The translations under genes were made by a program, and so were the position numbers. A stretch of 64,000 bases of DNA from Lucinisca nassula. Taxonomy: Eukaryota > Mollusca > Bivalvia > Lucinida > Lucinidae. The notes below the pieces were generated by a model. The model searched no databases. It saw only the letters and a list, made by a program, of their open reading frames with translations, and had not been told where the DNA came from. Shown here in pieces: positions 1 through 8,900 of this stretch. The first letter of the stretch is position 1; each line of letters begins with the position of its first letter. Where the stretch lies: the NCBI GenBank assembly GCA_963580285.1, contig CAUZLF010000749.1:124001-188000 (forward strand), read 5' to 3'.

Positions 1-158
1 TATCTATCATCATAACAAATATAAACTCAATCCATGTAGGCATAAAAAAGAAATGAGCTTCTAAAAACTTTAATGCAAAACTTTAACATTTGTGGACGCC
101 AACGCCGATGCCGGGGGTAGTAGAATAGCTTACCGGAACAAAAGTTCCGGTGAGCTAA
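1..158 (+). mobile_element. Right end of a CAAGAGG/GCTAA-type tandem-repeat element
   Basis: Only the 3' terminus is in the window. It ends in a hairpin (CCGGAAC, AAAA loop, GTTCCGG) followed by GTGAGCTAA and then T, the same end seen at 3823, 12589, 31579 and 48797. The body is cut by the window edge. Confidence 0.6.
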
Positions 159-230
159 TAAAAAGGCTCGAACAATCTCCTTGTTTGAAAAAAAAATGGT
201 GGTATATTTCATTGACGCTGAGTATTTAGG

Positions 231-497
231 CATTATGAAAACATGCCTATTCAAACACATTGTAAACTTTACAGCCGAAAAAAACGAAATTTTAAGATGA
301 AAAATTGTGATATTTTTCTTATTTCTGCTCAAAATATAGATTGTGGGTACTCGTTAGAACCGTCTCATCGAGGCGGTTCTAACGAGTACCCGTAATCTAC
401 ATTTTAGAGCAGAAATAAGAAAAATAAGGTTTACCCATGTAAACCCCAGTCTTACTATATATAAAAGTGGCATTCAAGGGGGTCAAAATCATATATG
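231..497. mobile_element. Foldback MITE, family A (GGCGTGTTTTC ends)
   Basis: Non-autonomous hairpin element. One end reads like CATTACGAAAACACGCC and the other is its complement in degraded form. The two halves pair around a central palindrome, GAACCGCCTC/GAGGCGGTTC type, near 360-380, flanked by ACTCGTTA and TAACGAGT. It begins 27 bp past the SNX13 stop codon, so it would lie in the 3' untranslated region if the transcript extends that far. Confidence 0.75.
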
Positions 498-523
498 ACG
501 TAAAACCAGAAACTACACAAATT

Positions 524-768
524 TCAACTTCTCTTAACATTTCTGTCTTTGGCTTGTTTCTCATTGCGAAGTATTTTTAACCTGGACGACTTGGAATGTA
601 ACTTTCTGAACACTTCCCGGAATTTGTTCTGAGGAAATAATGTCTCAATTACACCTTCCAAGCACATGTAGACCAGTCGTCTGTTTAAACTTCGATACTG
701 GAACATTTCGAAGATGCGACCTGCGCCAATCTTCACCGAGTCTGTTCCCATCATAGTTCGCAGCTCAT
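524..768 (-). CDS. SNX13: SNX13-like sorting nexin, last coding exon (end of Nexin_C domain)
   Basis: Encodes the C-terminal 80 residues and a TGA stop (524-526). The exon opens after CTTATAG with two bases that complete the Asp codon begun by the exon at 20730. The protein reads as IFEMFQ, then LNRRLVYMCLEG, then ETLFPQNKFREVFRKLHSKS, closely matching the end of the Nexin_C domain as I know it from SNX13. SNX13 is an endosome/ER-associated SNX-RGS protein that tethers through an N-terminal anchor and binds lipid through PX. The tail after the domain is basic. The upstream intron is about 20 kb because it holds nested retrotransposons. Confidence 0.92.
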
Positions 769-827
769 CTATAAGGAATAGGCATTAAGGTAATTACATC
801 AACAATAGTCACTAAGCAAACAGATGC

Positions 828-1161
828 ATCACGAAAACACGCCTTTATAATTTTGACCATCTTGAACCCCACTTTTATATAGTAAAACAGGGGTTTACAG
901 GGATAAACCTTATTTTTCTTATTTCTGCTCTAAAATATAGATTGTGGGTACTCATTAGAACCGCCTCATTGAGGCGGTTCTAATGAGTACTCACAATATA
1001 TATTTTAGAGCAGAAATAAGAATGCGGCGTTCTAATGAGTACTCACAATATATATTTTAGAGCAGAAATAAGAAAAATAAAGCAATTTGTCATCTTAAAA
1101 TTGTCATTTTTTCGGTGATAAAGGTTACATTGTATTTGTATAGGCGTGTTTTTGTAATGTG
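828..1161. mobile_element. Foldback MITE, family A, with partial internal duplication
   Basis: Ends are CATCACGAAAACACGCC at the left and GGCGTGTTTTTGTAATG at the right. The central palindrome is at about 958-990. About 60 bp of the right stem (TTCTAATGAGTACTCACAAT and following) is repeated in direct orientation at 961-1020 and 1028-1075. It lies in the last SNX13 intron. Confidence 0.8.
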
Positions 1162-1255
1162 GCTCACAGGTATAATCAGGTGCGCAATTTTTAGGTACCT
1201 ATACAGTACAGGGTTGTGCTGTAAATTTATCTTGCTCAAATTCAAGAATTTTGAA

Positions 1256-3823
1256 CAAGAGGGCCATGATGGCCCTGGATCGCTCACCTGATCCATAGAG
1301 TAACAAGTGGGCCCCGGGGAGGGCCATTATTGACCCCAGGGCTATAATGTGCATAATGTTGAGGGAGGTCTAAAAAGGTTAAGCTTCATACCAAATATCA
1401 ACAAAGGCTATAATTTGAACAATCTTGGCAAAGGTCCACTAGATGAAGCTTCACACCAAATATCAAAGATCTGGGCCTTGCTGTTTCAGAGAAGAAGATT
1501 TTCAAAGATTATCTCTATATAAGTCTATGTAAACCCAAAGGTCCCCGGGGCGAAGGCATTTGTGGCCCGAGGGCTATAATTTGAACAATCTTGGTAGAGG
1601 TCCACTAAATGAAGCTCCATACCAAATATCAAAGAATGGGCCTTGCTGTTTCAGAGAAGATTTTCAAAGATTATCTCTAAATAAGTCTATGTAAAACCAA
1701 AGGGTCTCGGGGCGGGGGCATTTTCGGCCACAGAGCTATAATTTGAACAATCTTGATAGAGGTCCACTAGATGAAATTTCACACCAAATATCAAAGACCA
1801 AGGCCTTGTGGTTTCACAGAAATTTTTTTTAAAATACCGTATTCGGGTGTGTATTACCGGCATTTGCGTACTACCCTCACCCCCCCTTTTTTGCCAAAAT
1901 CTGGGGGAAAACTGTTATTCTGTTGTATTACCCGCATGGAACATTTGCTGAAATTTTGGTGGCTGCGTAAGTGAGAAAAAGTAAGAATTTGGCCAGTTTT
2001 TGTAACACACAACGGAATGCGCGATCGTCTTCAAAAGGCGGGAAACTGCATGTGCATGCGAGTATCACCAGAAAGCATGTATTTTACATTAAAATGTTTA
2101 AAAAACTTTACCTGTTCACCATTGTTATTTATTTATTAACCCACATATGCCCGCGGCCCTTTTTTGGGACATCAGCAAACAGTGCAGTCCCAGATCAGAC
2201 ACCTCAGAAAGACGCTGCAGACGTCTGATTTGGATTTACAGTTTGATGATTTATAACGGTTCAATTATGACACAATTGTTAATCCCTGTCATATAATTGC
2301 CACCCTGTGGTGCGTGTCGATAAGGTGTGAAAATATGGTCAAGTTAAGTCTCTAATTTCCGTTTATTCCCCAATCATAAAATTCTATCCGCAATCAATGT
2401 GAAAATTATTTAATTGCTCCTAAGACGAGTTGCTACGACTATTCTACTATCTCTTGAATGGTTATGTTTTGGCGCCAAATAGCAGATGCTTGGCGAGAAA
2501 AGTTGAACGCTTTAATTTGTGTTTACACATCTGTATGCTGTTGTTGGTTATTGACACGGAGCTTACGGAAAGCGCTGTTTTCAACAACCGTTTTGCTATC
2601 AAGACTTTTTTTTATCGTTTCCAAACATTTTTTTATGAAAGAGATACGCCCCATTAAGATAAAACAATAGACACATGTGGGGTTGCTGGGGTCCGATGAC
2701 GTCATTTACCGATCGCGTGCAGAAAAAAAAAAAATGTAGCAGTGGTTTGTGGGTGGCGGTTTGGATGCCGGAAAACTTTGATGTTTGCATTGAACTTGCT
2801 TGTTTGTTTCATTTCAAAACAGCGTTTTAGGAATAATACTCACAAAATCGGGCTTGCTAGTAATGGAGATTATTATATTACTCATGTAAGCAAAATTGAG
2901 TGGACAATTAAACGTTATTTATGTTTGGAATCGTATAACAGGATAGAGCATAACAGGAGATGCATCGTATTTTCAGCTGACAAAAGTAAAAATAAAATGG
3001 TCCAAAAATAATTCAGGTGGATTACCCACACCCTGAACTTGGGCCTGTAATTTGAGGGAAAAAAACTGCGGGTAATACACACCCGAATACGGTAGTCTAT
3101 GTAAAACCAAAGAGCCCCCGGGCAGGCATTTTTGGCCCCAGGGCTATAATTTGAACAATCTTGGTAGAGGTCCACAAGATGAAGCTTCATACCAAATATC
3201 AAAGACCTGGGCCTTGTGATTTCAGAGAAGAAGATTTTTAAAGATTTTCCTTATATAAGCCTAGTTAAAACCAAAGGGCCCCGGGGCGGGGGCATTTTTG
3301 GTCCCAGCACTATAATTTGAACAATCTTGGTAGGGGTCCACTAGATGAAGTTTCATACCAAATATCAAAGACCTGGGCATTGCAGTTTCAGAGAAGAAGA
3401 TTTTTAAAGATTTCCCCTATATAAGCCCATGTAAAACCAAAGGACCCTGGGGGGGGGGGGGGGGGGGGGGGTTTGGCCCCAGCACTATAATTTGAACAAT
3501 CTTGGTAGGGGTCCACTAGATGAAGCTCCATCCCAAATAGCAAAGACCTGGGCCTTGTGGTTTCAGAGAAGAAGATTTTTTTAAGTTTTCGGTGAAAAAT
3601 CTATTTTTGGCTCCTGTGACCCAGATGTGCAACTGACCAGATTCATTTGAACAACTTTGAAAGGGGACCACCTAAGGATCATTTCTGTGAAGTTTGATCA
3701 AAATCCGATCAGTGGTTTCGGAGATGTCGTTTGAAGAAATTGTTTACGCACGGACACATGCACGGACGGACACATGACGGACAAAAAGTGATCCCAAAAG
3801 CTCACTACGTGACGGTGAGCTAA
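1256..3823 (+). mobile_element. CAAGAGG...GAGCTAA tandem-repeat element, interrupted by a TIR transposon
   Basis: The left end is AA|CAAGAGGGCCATGATGGCCC, a short hairpin, followed by CGCTCACCTG. The body holds about 165-bp monomers (CCAAATATCAAAGACCTGGG, then TATAATTTGAACAATCTTGG), including a long G run at about 3448-3470. The right end has ACGGACGGACACATGACGGA and then GACGGTGAGCTAA. The subterminal CTCACC and GGTGAG are inverted. A separate TIR element at 1835-3094 splits one monomer. The plan matches the copies at 8901, 21753, 30861, 33950 and 46321. Confidence 0.75.
1835..3094. mobile_element. 1.26-kb element with near-perfect terminal inverted repeats
   Basis: The first bases, TACCGTATTCGGGTGTGTAT (1835-1854, followed by TACC), are exactly inverted at 3071-3094 (GGTAATACACACCCGAATAC, then GGTA). 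It sits inside a tandem monomer of the enclosing element. I see no transposase: open frames are short and unrelated to known proteins. It is probably a non-autonomous DNA transposon. Terminal TA on both sides is compatible with a TA-targeting family, but I cannot assign a superfamily. Confidence 0.75.
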
Positions 3824-4297
3824 AAATGGTTCATAAATTTCAGTTTATGGAGTAACCATAGATATTGTACTTTACCCTGAAGCAGTAAAACAGAACTTTT
3901 TGGCTCTTGCAATAATTCACCCATTTTTTCTTTGTTTGAAAATTCGTGTTCTACTGTATACAAGAATAGACTGTCAGACCTTGGTGAAGTGTATCAATAA
4001 GAATCCAGAGCTCTAGATAAGAGGGAGTAAAGGGTATTTTGGCATTGAATTTTGAAAATCAACATTGAAATTTAATTTGATAGGAATAAAATACTCCATG
4101 AAATTTTGGATCTAAGCACTGAAATCAAATTTAGTGGGGAAGGGGGGTAAAAATTTCAGCAAACTTTACAACTTTCAACATAAAGCAATTACCGGTAACT
4201 TCACATTGATTCTTTCTGTAAGCAGTAGCAGCATAATATATCAGAATGAGTTTAACACTGCAGAGATGACAAATTTATGCATTCTAGGTTTTGTTGG
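3824..4297. other. Unassigned intron sequence
   Basis: AT-rich intron sequence between two repeats. I see no exon with splice sites, no tRNA and no recognisable repeat ends. Confidence 0.5.
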
Positions 4298-4442
4298 TGT
4301 TTTTCAGAGAAAAGACAGATTGGCATTTCGTGTGAATTGTCGGCTTGTGTTTTTCAGAGAAAAGAAAGCTTGGCATTTCAGGTGAATTGTCTGCTAAGCA
4401 GACAATTCACATAAAATGCCAATCTGTCTTTTCTCTGAAAAC
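4298..4442. repeat. Foldback with one extra direct copy
   Basis: TTTTTCAGAGAAAAGACAGA (about 4301) and a second degraded copy (about 4351) are followed by their inverted complement ending at 4440 (TCTGTCTTTTCTCTGAAAA). The palindrome centre is GTCTGCTAAGCAGAC near 4396. This is a small hairpin repeat in the last intron. Confidence 0.7.
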
Positions 4443-4800
4443 CCCGAAAATAGAATTTTGTATACTACCGTATACTTATGTTTGTTTCTGTGTAAGCATT
4501 ACAAGTGGGCATGTAAGTATTAAGCTTAAAAGCAAGGGGTAAAATAATCATTGTACCAAAAGCTTATCTACAGCACTGATCTGAATCATAGTCACCATTA
4601 TGTTAATTATAACCATAGCATTTTACACATAAAACCTTGTTATAACACAGTTTTGGATATAACATGGTGTGGATATAACATGGTTTGGGACAATTTAATC
4701 AGGAATCCCAAAAATATATACAGATTAAGGTCTCATTAAATAAATTATAACATGTTGTGTGTACTTCTTAATTTTGAAACCTAATTTAAACTTGTCCGTT

Positions 4801-5083
4801 GCATTACGATAACACATTCGTGTGAAATAGTGCATTCTTTCATACCTGAAAAAAGGTATTTTTTTTCTGATGAAATTTTGTGATTCTTTTTCTTTTTTAT
4901 ACCCCGAACTTAGGTTTTGGGTGCTCGTTAGAACCTCTGCATTGAGGTGGTTCTAACACGTACCCACAACCTATGTCTTAGTGCAGAAATAAGGAAAATA
5001 ATTTTTACCCCAGAAACCCCAGTTTTCTCTATATAAAGTGGGATTTAGAGGGGTGTTCGTTACACGGACTTGTTAACATGATG
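4801..5083. mobile_element. Foldback MITE, family B (CATNACGNTAACA ends)
   Basis: The left end, CATTACGATAACACATTCGT, pairs with the right end, ACGGACTTGTTAACATGATG, read inverted. The centre is a GAACC/GGTTC palindrome near 4940-4960, shared in type with family A although the termini differ. Other family B copies are at 54033, 54308, 57104, 60281 and 62803. Confidence 0.75.
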
Positions 5084-5216
5084 TTCCTAGCATTTTTAAG
5101 GTATAAATCAATAATGGAATGAGCAAGTTCAAGAAATAAGGGTACTTCTTGCATGAACTATCAGAACAGACTCAGGTGAACCTGTAAAGGCAACAAATGA
5201 GCTACACTAGACACAG

Positions 5217-5815
5217 CAGGAAAACACGCCTATATAATTTTGACCCCCTTGAACCCCAGTTTTTATATAGTAAAACTGGGGTTTGCAGGGGTAAACCTTA
5301 TTTTTCTTATTTCTGCTCTAAAATATAGATTGTAGGTACTCGTTAGAACCGCCTCGATGAGGCGGTTCTAATGAGTACCCGCAATCTATATTTTAAGCAG
5401 AAATAAGAAAAATATCACAATATTTCATCTTAAAATTTTCATTTTGTCGGTGCCGGCCTCAGTGGCTCAGTCGGATGCGCGTCTTACTGGTGATCAGGAG
5501 GACGCGGGTTCGACTCCCGCCGGGGTCGGCAACATTCTTTCGTGGAGATTGATCATGAAATCTTTTCTACGGTCATTCTCTCCCTTCCGCTGATTCAAGA
5601 AGGGCAGTTGTCAGTTTCTGGTGAAAGAATGTGCACTGTACTGGTTAACCGCTTACGTATAAGCCTGCCCAGGAAAGTGTTGATAGGTAAACTGACCGGC
5701 TCAAAAATGACCTAAATAGTGTTGACTGGGCGGTAAAACTCCAATACAAACAAACAAATCATTTTGTCGGTGATAAAGGTTACAATGTATTTGTATAGGC
5801 GTGTTTTCGTAATGT
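5217..5815. mobile_element. Foldback MITE, family A, split by a SINE
   Basis: The left arm begins near AAAACACGCC (5221) and the right end is GGCGTGTTTTCGTAATG (5798-5814). The central palindrome is at 5346-5370. A tRNA-derived SINE with a clear target duplication interrupts the right arm at 5452-5758. Confidence 0.8.
5452..5758 (+). mobile_element. tRNA-derived SINE with 14-bp target-site duplication
   Basis: The head is tRNA-like: box A region TGGCTCAGTCGGATG, box B GGTTCGACTCCC, with the ends GCCGGCC and GGGTCGGC able to pair. About 230 bp of tail ends in (CAAA)n. TCATTTTGTCGGTG is present on both sides (5439-5452 and 5759-5772) and is one continuous copy in the uninterrupted MITE family, so the insertion is unambiguous. 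Related copies are at 52858 and, on the minus strand, at 54893. Confidence 0.9.
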
Positions 5816-5911
5816 GACCTCTTGCACACAGTTACAGCATGGTCTCCACTATATTTCCAAGCAGCAGAAGGCTCGCGATCTAGCAAAGCGTCCAAAGAAT
5901 GGAGAAGGAAT

Positions 5912-5981
5912 GGCAAACAGTGTAGACCCTGATCAGACTGCTCCTGGAAGGAGCAGTCTGATCTGGGTATGCACTGTTTGC
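5912..5981. repeat. GCAAACAGTGTAGA-type palindrome
   Basis: GCAAACAGTGTAGACCCTGA (5913-5932) pairs with its complement ending in GCACTGTTTGC, around a GGAGCAGTCTGATC stem. This is the commonest palindrome of the window, also found at 20920, 21302, 24110, 27420, 36412, 37540, 53675, 56382, 60583 and 63630. Confidence 0.8.
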
Positions 5982-6097
5982 TTAGACCTGTCTGTCCCAA
6001 TACTTAGGAATGTGCTGGATCACCTGACCCTTTGTTGGCCAAGTGATAAGTATCTTTATCTCATGACCTAGCTCATATGTTTCTTATGTTTGCTCAT

Positions 6098-6350
6098 GTT
6101 TAGGTTTTATGTACCCATCAACACTATTTAGGTCATTTTTAGATGTTGCTTCCGATTTTTGTGAGACTTTTACACGACATTGAGATGAAATGACATTTCA
6201 AGCCCTACTGTCTAAAAAAACTGCTAGGCTTTAAAGGACAGTCGGACTCTAACCACTTTTCCTGGGCAGGCATAGACCTTCTTAGCGGTTTACCAGTACT
6301 CAAAAAGTTAGGATGGTTTCAGATTGCATGAAAGCACCTTACAGCCCAAT
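6098..6350 (-). mobile_element. SINE family S1, left part; split by the DIRS element
   Basis: Matches the repeat with TCAACACTATTTAGGTCATT, ACCAGTACT and GCAGCCCAAT seen intact at 36708 and 51151. It stops at CAGCCCAAT (6350), and the remaining 3' bases (TCTATTTCTCCAAGCCCC) resume at 18144. The DIRS insertion therefore cut this SINE. The orientation is minus, because the (CAAA)-type tail is read on the minus strand. Confidence 0.8.
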
Positions 6351-6362
6351 TTGTTTCTCTAG

Positions 6363-6537
6363 TACTCACGACAATGTAACTTATGCTACCCTCTATTCCC
6401 CCAGAAGCGCCGACTTTGACTACCAGCCGTACAAGACCACCGCAACCTTTATTCCCCACTTGTCACCCAGTGACTGAAAATCACTAACCGTAAAATCACG
6501 GACTTCGTGACAACACACCGGTAAATATCCTCTTTGC
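6363..6537 (+). repeat. DIRS left inverted terminal repeat
   Basis: 175 bp starting TACTCACGACAATGTAACTT and ending TATCCTCTTTGC. It is present in inverted orientation, almost without difference, at 17932-18106. The near identity of the arms suggests a fairly recent insertion or gene-conversion-like copying during replication. Confidence 0.92.
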
Positions 6538-6712
6538 TCGGCGCTTTTCGAAGTGAAAGGACGTGTTGGATAATTTATCCAGGGTATTCCTAGGCTCGAG
6601 CAGCCCTATTACCCCCGGTTTGCTTTCAAATTATTTTGTTTAGACTTATTATTATTGCCGTGCTGTTTTCTCTTTTTTCTGTTTTATTTCAGAATTTGGA
6701 GTTCAGTTTGAA

Positions 6713-6847
6713 ATGCTAAATAGATGTTCAGGTAAGCAAGGAAGGGGTTGTTCACGCTTTCTCGCAGAGTGGGACAACCACCTTCTTTGCCATTCATGCA
6801 GGGATTGTTCTCAGGATAATCCCTGTAATGTTTGTTCCGACTGGTAA
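6713..6847 (+). pseudogene. DIRS Gag N-terminus: cysteine-rich 44-residue segment ending in a premature stop
   Basis: An ATG at 6713 opens a short frame with Cys/His spacing that includes C-x2-C-x2-C and ends NPCNVCSDW, then TAA at 6845-6847. The same frame continues directly into the long RS-rich Gag frame. In DIRS elements, as I know them, this cysteine-rich motif is the N-terminus of Gag, so TAA is read as a nonsense mutation separating the two parts. Alternatively it is a separate small ORF with re-initiation at the ATG at 6878. Confidence 0.7.
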
Positions 6848-8900
6848 ACTTTGACATGGTCTAAATCTATTAAGGGCATGTCTAAGTTGTCCAGACGGTC
6901 TAACTTAGACAAGACTGGGGAAAAGGTGCAGACGGAGGGTGCTTCTAGGGAGTTCTCCCGACCCTTGCAAGAGGGTAACGAGGCTCCTGTTGTCACCGAC
7001 CAAACGGTTAGTGATGTGGAAGTTCCCTCCTCCCTTGCTTTGACCGCTGGTTCAAACCTTGGGGCTCCTCTTCCTGAGTGTTCCACAGCTGGAAACGGTA
7101 CTGGAAACTTTTCCCAGTCTACGTGTCGAAGGGAATCTGAAGGTAATTCAGGTGACCAGCGGCCCAGACCTTCTCAATCACCATTGAAACGTCTGGCCAT
7201 TCGACACGATGATAGGGTCCATGGCTCCTGTTCTCGCTCGAGGCGGGCCCATCGTTCCCCGTCTTTAAGTACTTACCGGCGTCTAAGAGCCTACCGCTCT
7301 CGAAGCCGTGGTAAAAGCCGCTCGGCTATTCGTTCCCGTAGCCGCGGCCGTTACCGCTCAAATAGTACTACGAAGAACCGTCGCTCTAGATCTTGCTCTC
7401 GGAGATTTTCAAGATCAAGCTCGGGTTCTTTCAGCAGCCATGGCTCGCGACCCAAGCGTAGCCATAGCCGCCGCTCCATGCGTAGCCATGGCCGCCGCTC
7501 CAGGCGTAGCCATAGCCGTCGCTCCAGGCGTAGCCATAGCCGTCGCTCCAGGCGTAGCCATAGCCGTCGCTCCAGGTGTGTCCACAGGTCTCCTCGAGAC
7601 CAACGTTCACGCTCTAAAACGACCAGCCGTCATAGGGGCAGACGCTCCCCTTCGTATGGTCGTAGGCAGATTTCCCGCTCACCTTCCAGGTCTAGCGGTT
7701 CAAGTCAACCTTTTCTGGAACCAACAAGAAGGCTTAGGTTCCAGCATGAAAGTAATCCCCCGCTGGTTTCTGTAAGCACGGCGAGTGGGTTTTCATGTTC
7801 TAGTACTCGTGAAAATTTGGTTCACAGTGTACAACCGGATATGCGAAATTTGATTCGTCAAATTTTGTCCGAAGAATTGAGTACCAATACCGCCAGTCGT
7901 AAAAGGTCTCGATCCCTTTCATCCTCGGAAGATCGTGATAGAAGGGTTAGAAGAAATTCTTCATCTCTTTCTAATCCATCAAACGTGGATAAAACCTGTC
8001 AGTCAACTTGTAATGAGGATAGTACTGACGTTGGGGATAAGGGCCCAAGGGCTAAATCCCCAGTGGTTACAGAGCCCACTGATAGTATTCCCACTGTTAT
8101 TCAGGAACCGGAAATACTTCTCAGGCCGGAACCTGGAGAGAAAATTGACGATTCGGCTGTTGAATCGTGTGATCAAGAGAATGAGGCTGATAATTTGGTA
8201 CAACCTTCATTGGCTGCACAATTGTCATATGTTGAGGCCTTGGACTCGCTACGCAGAAGGCTAGGTCCTCAACTTTGTCCCGAAGTGGCTCAACCTGAAC
8301 CCCAATCAGGTGCGTCAGCCTTGGACTTCTTTACTAAGAAATCCACGGAAACTGTTCAACAGGTCCTTCCTCAAAGTCGTTTAATTTTGGAGCAAATTTC
8401 CAAAATTAATTCGAAAATCCAAGGACCCAATCCTATTCAAGGATCACCATTGGACAGTTATCCTAAGGGCATGGGGACCAATAGGTTTCCCAGTTTGATG
8501 ATGAAACCTAAAGTGTTTGGTCACGATTCGTATAGAATAGCGGATCCTACTTTACAACTAAATCCTCCCCCAATAGATCCATCGTTCAGAGAGGTTCTTA
8601 AGCAGGGGGCATCATTGCCTACTTCTCACAATAGCCAGCTGTTGCACCTGGAGATTTGGGAGAAATTGGCAAGAGCAGGTGTACATTTTACTTCCCATGC
8701 TGATATGTTTCTGTATGGCATTCTTTCAGCATTGGGGAGCTCAACGCCTTCTCAGTCAGATCTGGTGGAAGTGCATAGGTATTTCGAAGCTCTAGCACAG
8801 TCACATATGCATCTGTTTGATGTATTGGTTAGACTGGCTAGTGGTCCATTGCTTGCCAGACGTGATGCGTATCTTGAAAAGTTTGCCTTAGACTCTTCAA
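6848..8900 (+). pseudogene. DIRS Gag, main part with SR-like domain (interrupted by insertion)
   Basis: Open frame after the TAA at 6845; the first in-frame ATG is 6878. About residues 115-290 are arginine/serine-rich and include five tandem 18-bp units encoding RSHSRR-type repeats at about 7456-7576, like the RS domains of splicing factors. The following part is acidic, then a conserved-looking globular region ends at RRDAYLEKFALDSS (to 8899). At 8900 the frame runs into a 3.69-kb mobile element and stops after 16 foreign codons at 8950. The true continuation resumes at 12590 in phase. Probable capsid or nucleic-acid-binding role, inferred from position. Confidence 0.8.

Noticed and set aside
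5454..5530. Possible functional tRNA gene
   Set aside because: It is followed by a SINE tail with a (CAAA)n end and is bracketed by a target duplication, so it is a SINE head.
5814..6071. Frames with NSVDPDQTAP...LIWVCTVCLD-like text, also at 27421, 31919 and 62193
   Set aside because: This is the translation of the GCAAACAGTGTAGACC palindrome, not a protein family.
7308..7775. 155-codon frame overlapping the RS-rich Gag
   Set aside because: Alanine/valine-rich shadow of the arginine/serine codon repeats in another frame.
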